A program made the position numbers and the translations under genes. A stretch of 64,000 bases of DNA from Fen-549 sp964636655 (lineage in GTDB: Bacteria; Actinomycetota; Thermoleophilia; Gaiellales; Gaiellaceae), in NCBI GenBank assembly GCA_964636655.1, contig CAZWTK010000006.1, forward strand, positions 1 through 64,000, given 5' to 3'. A model generated the notes under the pieces. The model searched no databases, was not told where the DNA came from, and saw nothing but the letters and a program-made list of their open reading frames with translations. Positions 58,597-64,000 of the stretch are shown here, piece after piece. The stretch's first letter is position 1; the number at the start of each line of letters is the position of its first letter.

Positions 58597-59558
58597 GGGC
58601 CACCTGCCTGCCTGTTCTTCGCGATCAGCACGACGACGGCCTCGAGCGAGGACAGGTCGACGCTCGGCTCGACCTGAATCCGCTTGTTGGGGTCGACGTC
58701 GCTCTGGCTGAAGCTGCTGATCCGCCCGATCGAGATCCTGGCCGGGTACAAGGAGGAGAGATCCGGCCTGCGCCAGCCCGAGGTGATGATCGAGTCGCCC
58801 TCTCTCACCTGCTTTTCGATCTTGACGTCGTCGAGTATCAGCGCGCTGCCGGTCGCCTGATGGCGGACGATTCCCTCGACGCCGGTGCGCAGGTCGCGCG
58901 CCGAGACGGCGAAGCCCGGATCGCTCAGCAGCGTCACCTTCGACGTCGTCGGGCCGACCTGGGATATCCGCCCGACCAGGCCGTCACCGACAACGACGGG
59001 GTCGTCAACCCTGATATCGCGATTCTGCCCGGCGGCGATCACGATCGTCTGCTCGAAGGCTCCGGTGGCCGGAGTCACCACTTCGGCGTTTACCTTCAGA
59101 TAGTCCTCCGGAAAGCGGGAGGAGTGCTCGTAGTTGAGCAGCGCCTCCAGCCGCTTCACCTCGGCCTCGGCGTTCTTCTGCCTCGCGCGCTGCTGGCGCA
59201 GGTTCTCGAGCTCCTGGTGCATCTTCTTGTTCTCGTCCTTGGCCCGGAGCATGCCGTGGATCCAGCCGTAGGCGTCCTCGAAAGGCTGGGCGATACGATC
59301 GGCGACCACCTGGAAGGGCTTGGTGACCGCGCTTCCGTAGCCCTGGAAGCGATGCAACGGGCCGTTCGACGACTCGCGGAAGGAGACGGTGAGAAGAGCC
59401 AGCGAGAGCAGCACGAGCACAACGACGATGATTCGACGCCGTATTGTCTTCCGATCCCGAGCCAAGGAAGAAGTGGCGGACGCTCGCCGCTCCGCCGAGC
59501 CCAGGACCCCGAACCGTGTGCGGTTGCGAGGCACGTGGCGACCCATTTTAGAGAGCAT
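58593..59558 (-). CDS. mreC: Rod-shape determining protein MreC
   Basis: 321 residues. An N-terminal membrane helix (IVVVLVLLSLALLTVSF), a coiled coil (MHQELENLRQQRARQKNAEA) and two beta domains (PVVVGDGLVGRISQVGPTTS; SIITSGWRRPDLSSLYPA). It scaffolds the elongasome outside the membrane. Start at 59558; an ATG four codons later is also possible. Confidence 0.93.
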   Translation of the reverse strand: MLSKMGRHVPRNRTRFGVLGSAERRASATSSLARDRKTIRRRIIVVVLVLLSLALLTVSFRESSNGPLHRFQGYGSAVTKPFQVVADRIAQPFEDAYGWIHGMLRAKDENKKMHQELENLRQQRARQKNAEAEVKRLEALLNYEHSSRFPEDYLKVNAEVVTPATGAFEQTIVIAAGQNRDIRVDDPVVVGDGLVGRISQVGPTTSKVTLLSDPGFAVSARDLRTGVEGIVRHQATGSALILDDVKIEKQVREGDSIITSGWRRPDLSSLYPARISIGRISSFSQSDVDPNKRIQVEPSVDLSSLEAVVVLIAKNRQAGGP

Positions 59559-59611
59559 CGCGAGCCTAGGCGCCGATCACGACGCCGGCGGCGCGGGAAG
59601 GGCAGGGCCGG

Positions 59612-60658
<1,047 letters not shown>

Positions 60659-60687
60659 GGCGGCGTCCGAGTCTAGCTGTTTTCCAT

Positions 60688-60713
60688 GTGCCTGGTACCG
60701 GGACGGGTCCGGA
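60688..60713 (+). repeat. REP-like element, left side of the RAYT gene
   Basis: GTGCCTGGTACCGGGACG... matches 25 of 26 positions with the solitary copy at 1151-1176. It lies 78 bp upstream of the RAYT start. Confidence 0.75.
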
Positions 60714-60790
60714 CGGGCCGATGTGCCAAGACTGTGTAAAGCGCCGATCACGCCTACCGTTCGCCCGACCGAACGCGTAGAAATCGATTC

Positions 60791-61366
60791 GTGGCGCGCT
60801 CTCCTCGCCCTCAAATCACTGCCGGTCTCTACCACGTCATGAGTCGTGGAAATCACCGCGAGCGTATCTTCACCGAGAGGCGAGACGGCTTGACGTTCCT
60901 CTCGATGCTCGCCGAGGTCGTGAAGAGACACAACTGGCGCTGTCATGCCTACTGCCTCATGCCGAACCACTATCACCTTCTCGTCGAAACTCCGAACGCG
61001 GACATCGCCGCCGGAATGCACCGCCTCAACAACCGCTTTGCGAAATGGATCAACGCCCGTCATGCGCAGACGGGCCACCTGTTCGAACGCAGATACCGCT
61101 CGATCGTGATCGAGAGCGACGAGCAGCTGCTCGAACTGGTTCGCTATATCGCACTCAACCCGGTGCGCGCCATGCTCTGCGAACGGGCGGAGATGTGGGA
61201 ATGGAGCAGCTACGGGGCGCAGGTCGGCGTTCGCGAGCGAAACCCGCTGCTCACGACGACACGTGTAGCAACGGCCTTCGCCGGTGGCGGTTTCGCGCCG
61301 ACCGCGGAGCGAATCAGAGAGTTCGTCAACGAAGGACGTCCGAAATTCGACACATTTTCGGGCTAG
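60791..61366 (+). CDS. REP-associated tyrosine transposase (RAYT)
   Basis: 191 residues of the Y1/IS200-like transposase fold. Catalytic HUH is in MPNHYHLLVETPN (HYH), preceded by AYCL and a start GLYHVMSRGNHRERIFTE; the later RRYRSIVIESDEQLLELVRY and IALNPVRA are RAYT hallmarks. The nucleophilic Tyr is expected in the helix near ELVRYIAL. It is a domesticated single-copy enzyme thought to mobilise REP sequences. Flanked by inverted REP-like elements. GTG start at 60791. Confidence 0.92.
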   Translation: MARSPRPQITAGLYHVMSRGNHRERIFTERRDGLTFLSMLAEVVKRHNWRCHAYCLMPNHYHLLVETPNADIAAGMHRLNNRFAKWINARHAQTGHLFERRYRSIVIESDEQLLELVRYIALNPVRAMLCERAEMWEWSSYGAQVGVRERNPLLTTTRVATAFAGGGFAPTAERIREFVNEGRPKFDTFSG

Positions 61367-61406
61367 TTCCGTCCAGTTTCGGAGACTAATCTATTCGCCG
61401 CGTTTA

Positions 61407-61421
61407 CCCGGTGCCAGGCAC
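61407..61421 (-). repeat. REP-like element, right side of the RAYT gene (inverted)
   Basis: CCCGGTGCCAGGCAC is the reverse complement of the first 15 bases of the 1151 copy. Together with the left element it flanks the RAYT gene in inverted orientation. Confidence 0.65.
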
Positions 61422-61456
61422 GCGGGCGTGACCTCGCGGGACGACTTGACTATTCC

Positions 61457-61493
61457 CCGGCGAGCTGCATGCCGGCGAGCTGCATGCCGGCGA
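61457..61493. repeat. Short tandem repeat
   Basis: CCGGCGAGCTGCATG occurs twice in tandem and a third partial unit (CCGGCGA) follows. It lies in the gap between the RAYT gene and maf. Confidence 0.8.
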
Positions 61494-61509
61494 CGAGCCG
61501 GGTGCGCCG

Positions 61510-62103
61510 CTAGCCGAGCCCGTATACGCCTGGGAATCGCCGCGCGAGGATGCTCACGAGGAGCGCCGCCGGAAGGCCGACCACATTCAGGTAGTCGCCC
61601 TCGATGCGCGCCACCAGGCGCGCGCCGAGTCCCTGGATGGCGTAGGCGCCGGCCCGCTCGCGCCATTCGTCACCGCTGAGATAGGCGTCGATCTCGCCCG
61701 CACCAAGCTCACGAAATGTTACGCGTGTGATCTCGTGCCCGAGCTCCTCCCAGCCCGAGCCGATCAAACAGAGGCCCGAGATCACCTCATGGGCTCGTCC
61801 CGCCAGGCGAGCCAGCATGGCCCGAGCCTCGCTCTCGTCAGCCGGTTTGCCGAAGACCTGCCCGTCGAGCAGAACCGCAGTGTCAACGCCCAGGACGGGA
61901 CGGCTCGCCACTTCGCCGACCAGCGAGCGCGCCTTACCGCGAGCGTGTGCACGCACCAGCTCGATCGGGTCGGCCTCGGGAGCATCATTCTCGTGGTAGC
62001 GGGGACGGGCGACGTCGAACGGAATACCCAGCTGACTGAGAATCGCGCGCCGCTGCGGCGAGGTCGAGGCGAGCAGAAGCGGAGTGGGCGCGCCGCCGTT
62101 CAC
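61510..62103 (-). CDS. maf: Maf-like nucleotide pyrophosphatase
   Basis: 197 residues. LLLASTSPQRRAIL, VLGVDTAVLLDGQVFGKPAD and the C-terminal YAIQGLGARLVARIEGDYLN, VVGLP match Maf, a house-cleaning dTTP/UTP or modified-nucleotide pyrophosphatase. GTG start at 62103 overlaps the upstream methyltransferase stop by 4 nt. Confidence 0.94.
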   Translation of the reverse strand: MNGGAPTPLLLASTSPQRRAILSQLGIPFDVARPRYHENDAPEADPIELVRAHARGKARSLVGEVASRPVLGVDTAVLLDGQVFGKPADESEARAMLARLAGRAHEVISGLCLIGSGWEELGHEITRVTFRELGAGEIDAYLSGDEWRERAGAYAIQGLGARLVARIEGDYLNVVGLPAALLVSILARRFPGVYGLG

Positions 62104-62873
62104 AGCTTCCGCGCGACCCAGATCTCCTCGGCCGGCCAGCTACGCGCCCATTCAGGACTGACGAAATCCCAGATGGGATTGAGAGTCGCTCCCTCCGGCG
62201 CATACAGCTCGACCAGGCGCTCGACCTCGAAGCTGTTCCCGCGAAGCAGGTCGATCCAGTCGCCGTGTGCGAGCTGGAACTCGCTCCCTTCGCCGTCGTC
62301 GTCCATCCAGTCGATGCGATGCAAGCCGGACTGCGGGCGCTCGAGCTTCTCCTGAACGCGCCCCTTCTTGTCGCTGCAGAGCACGAGCAGGGTCGAGTTG
62401 CGCAGAAAGACGAGCCTGCCGCCGGGACGAAGCAGCCTTTTCGCCTCGGCCACCCACTTGTACGGATCGCACCAGACGCTGGCGCCGTACTCGGAAAGGG
62501 CCAGATCGAACGCGTCGCCCGGAAGCGGAACCTCCTCGGCGTTGGCCTCGATCAGCGGGAACTCGAGCTCGAACTCGCGTTGGAAGCCGCGCGCCCGCTC
62601 GAGTTGATCGGGGTTCAGGTCGACGCCGACGACGCGGGTGCCGCGCCTGGCTAGCCAGGCCGAGAAGTAGGCCGTTCCGCAGCCGAGCTCGATCGCATCG
62701 GTCTCGTAGAGGCCGGGTAGCACCTGAATGTCATTCTCCGGCACGCGGAAAAGGCCCCAGCAGATGTCCTCCATGGCCCACTGTGCGCGGCCCCATTCCT
62801 CCTGATCGCGCCCGTAGCGCGACCAGAGAGCCAGGTTGCGCGCCGCGTAGTCGGGCAGGTCAGACGGTTTCAT
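62100..62873 (-). CDS. Class I SAM-dependent methyltransferase
   Basis: 257 residues. Motif I DAIELGCGTAYFSAWLARRG, the acidic GVDLNPDQLERA, DLALSEYGAS (motif IV) and RLLRPGGRLVFLRNS (motif VI). It starts with LPDYAARNLALWSRYGRDQE, typical of actinobacterial methyltransferase type-11 proteins of unknown substrate. Overlaps ndk by 14 nt and maf by 4 nt, so it is part of that operon. Confidence 0.88.
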   Translation of the reverse strand: MKPSDLPDYAARNLALWSRYGRDQEEWGRAQWAMEDICWGLFRVPENDIQVLPGLYETDAIELGCGTAYFSAWLARRGTRVVGVDLNPDQLERARGFQREFELEFPLIEANAEEVPLPGDAFDLALSEYGASVWCDPYKWVAEAKRLLRPGGRLVFLRNSTLLVLCSDKKGRVQEKLERPQSGLHRIDWMDDDGEGSEFQLAHGDWIDLLRGNSFEVERLVELYAPEGATLNPIWDFVSPEWARSWPAEEIWVARKL

Positions 62874-63273
62874 CGAACCAGAGCGCCAGTTCTCGCGCGG
62901 CCGATTCGGACGAGTCCGATCCGTGCACCAGGTTGTCGGGCATCGAGAGCCCGAGGTCGCCGCGGATCGTTCCCGGCGCCGCCTTTGCCGGGTCGGTCGC
63001 GCCCATGGTCGCGCGTACGACGCTCACCGCCGCCTCACCCTCCACGATCAGCGCGAGTGTCGGACCGGAGGTGATGAAGGAGACGAGCCTTGCGAAGAAG
63101 TCCTTCCCGCGATGCTCGGCGTAGTGCGCACCGGCCAGCTCCTCGTCGACCTGGGTAAGCTTGGCGGCGCGTAGCACCAGGCCTCTGTGCTCGAGGCGCG
63201 CGATGATCTCGCCGCAAAGGCCGCGCCTGACCGCGTCGGGCTTGACGAGCACGAGTGTGCGCTCAACAGCCAT
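62860..63273 (-). CDS. ndk: Nucleoside diphosphate kinase
   Basis: 137 residues. LVLVKPDAVRRGLCGEIIAR at the start and the phosphohistidine block MPDNLVHGSDSSESAARELA (His117) are canonical, with IRGDLG before them. It balances NTP pools. ATG at 63273 preferred over a TTG three bases upstream. Confidence 0.97.
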   Translation of the reverse strand: MAVERTLVLVKPDAVRRGLCGEIIARLEHRGLVLRAAKLTQVDEELAGAHYAEHRGKDFFARLVSFITSGPTLALIVEGEAAVSVVRATMGATDPAKAAPGTIRGDLGLSMPDNLVHGSDSSESAARELALWFDETV

Positions 63274-63387
63274 CAAGCCGCAAGTCTAGTTAAGCGACCT
63301 AAAGGGGAGCTTAGATTGCAGTAGTTTCACTCGACCGAGTGAGAGATCCGGCGCCCGAAAAGCTCGGGCGGGTCAGGTATCGACTGA

Positions 63388-63921
63388 TCAGCGTGACCGG
63401 CGCAGGTGTGGCGGCCGCTCCCATGTTTCCTCGGTGGCCGTTTCTTGGGGCGACACGGGAGCCTCGCAGTAGGGGCAGATCTGCCAGAGCGGCTCGAGCG
63501 GCGCCTTGCAACGTGCGCAGGGCTGCTTGAGACGAGTGGTGCAGACGGGGCAGACAAGGTAGTTGGAGTCGATGTCGACCTGGCAAACCGGGCAGCGAGT
63601 CACGCGCTTCCCGAGGCGTGCCTCCATCTCCTTTATCTCGAGCTCGCGCTCGTGCACCTCGTCCAGGTACTCGGGCGGCCTGAACAGCATGTAGATGACC
63701 GCGCCGAAGAACGGAAAGAGGAGCGCCAGCGCCGTCGAGGTACCGATCAGCCACGGATCTTCGATCCGCCGGCGAGCATCCTTGTTGACCCAGTACGCGA
63801 CCGCCAGCCAGAAGACGGCGATGAAGAAGAAGGAAAGATTCCTGATCACGTCCCAGAGGTTGGAGTCGAAAAAGCTGCTCAGCGAGGCAACGGAGACTGG
63901 GGCAAGAAGTGAGTTCGTCAT
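63388..63921 (-). CDS. Membrane protein with C-terminal double zinc ribbon
   Basis: 177 residues. Two membrane helices (LSFFFIAVFWLAVAYWV; GTSTALALLFPFFGAVIYML) are followed by four CxxC knuckles (RCPVCQ, VCPVCT, CARCKA, CPYCEA), i.e. a double zinc ribbon. The first helix region WVNKDARRRI resembles PLD-nuclease-N-like small membrane modules. Function unknown. Overlaps the upstream gene by 4 nt. Confidence 0.75.
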   Translation of the reverse strand: MTNSLLAPVSVASLSSFFDSNLWDVIRNLSFFFIAVFWLAVAYWVNKDARRRIEDPWLIGTSTALALLFPFFGAVIYMLFRPPEYLDEVHERELEIKEMEARLGKRVTRCPVCQVDIDSNYLVCPVCTTRLKQPCARCKAPLEPLWQICPYCEAPVSPQETATEETWERPPHLRRSR

Positions 63922-64000
63922 ATGAGCAGTTTGCCTACGAAGTATCCGATTCCGAATGCAGTACCGAGAACGGCGACGACGACGACCAGCAATACGAAAA
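63918..64000 (-). CDS. C-terminal end of a membrane protein (partial)
   Basis: The last 26 codons encode FVLLVVVVAVLGTAFGIGYF plus VGKLLI and a stop, i.e. one membrane helix ending at the C-terminus. It runs off the right edge. Its TGA overlaps the ATG of the zinc-ribbon gene, so the two are cotranslated. Confidence 0.7.
   Translation of the reverse strand, partial: FVLLVVVVAVLGTAFGIGYFVGKLLI

Noticed and set aside
63311..63754. 147-codon minus-strand frame overlapping the zinc-ribbon gene
   Set aside because: The other frame has two membrane helices and four CxxC knuckles, clearly the real gene.

Overview
The window is a scaffolded piece of a high-GC bacterial chromosome, with runs of N at 22041-22050, 26814-26913 and 56571-56670. 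Densely packed genes, frequent GTG/TTG/CTG starts, 4-nt stop/start overlaps, lipoproteins with Cys boxes and no outer-membrane genes suggest a Gram-positive actinobacterium. The order ndk / maf / mreBCD / PBP2 / rodA / RNase E-G / rplU / rpmA / obg / nadD / rsfS, together with the very basic tails on L21 and RNase E/G, fits deep-branching Actinomycetota such as Thermoleophilia. That placement is inference.

Layout. 1-10 kb: housekeeping and metabolism (RlmD-type RNA methyltransferase end, SIMPL lipoprotein, NAD-synthase-like enzyme, YjbQ, M3-like peptidase, sugar porter, ferritin, Hsp20, argF). 10-20 kb: tRNA-Ala(TGC), a divergent glutaredoxin / thioredoxin-ArsR redox cluster around a palindromic operator, small hydrolases, an acyl-CoA synthetase, and a CapA-like plus DUF3160 lipoprotein pair. 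20-27 kb: an HTH-TPR regulator divergent from a cluster of very short ORFs with strong ribosome binding sites, one of them lost in an assembly gap, followed by a NarL/DesK two-component system and an ABC-2 exporter (ATPase plus two duplicated permeases). 27-40 kb: GGDEF cyclase, membrane and surface proteins, tag, an MFS exporter, glyA under a ZTP riboswitch, LysR and two aldo/keto reductases. 40-47 kb: a more accessory stretch with a VapBC-type module with a degenerate toxin, a PfkB kinase, a CapK-like ligase, a secreted SGNH-like protein, an RHS remnant and tRNA-Ala(GGC) with a duplicated 3' end. 47-64 kb: mostly one strand, holding the ribosome/GTPase cluster and the rod-shape cluster, broken by a REP-associated transposase (RAYT).

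The most interesting material is non-coding or very small: (i) the short-ORF/leader-like architecture at 21.9-22.05 kb beside the HTH-TPR regulator and the exporter/two-component operon, a candidate peptide signalling or self-regulated peptide system; (ii) a dispersed repeat of about 130-190 bp linked to both tRNA-Ala genes and responsible for one assembly gap; (iii) REP-like palindromes around the RAYT gene with a solitary copy about 59 kb away; (iv) the ZTP riboswitch before glyA; and (v) start-codon and coupling oddities in the nadD-rsfS operon.
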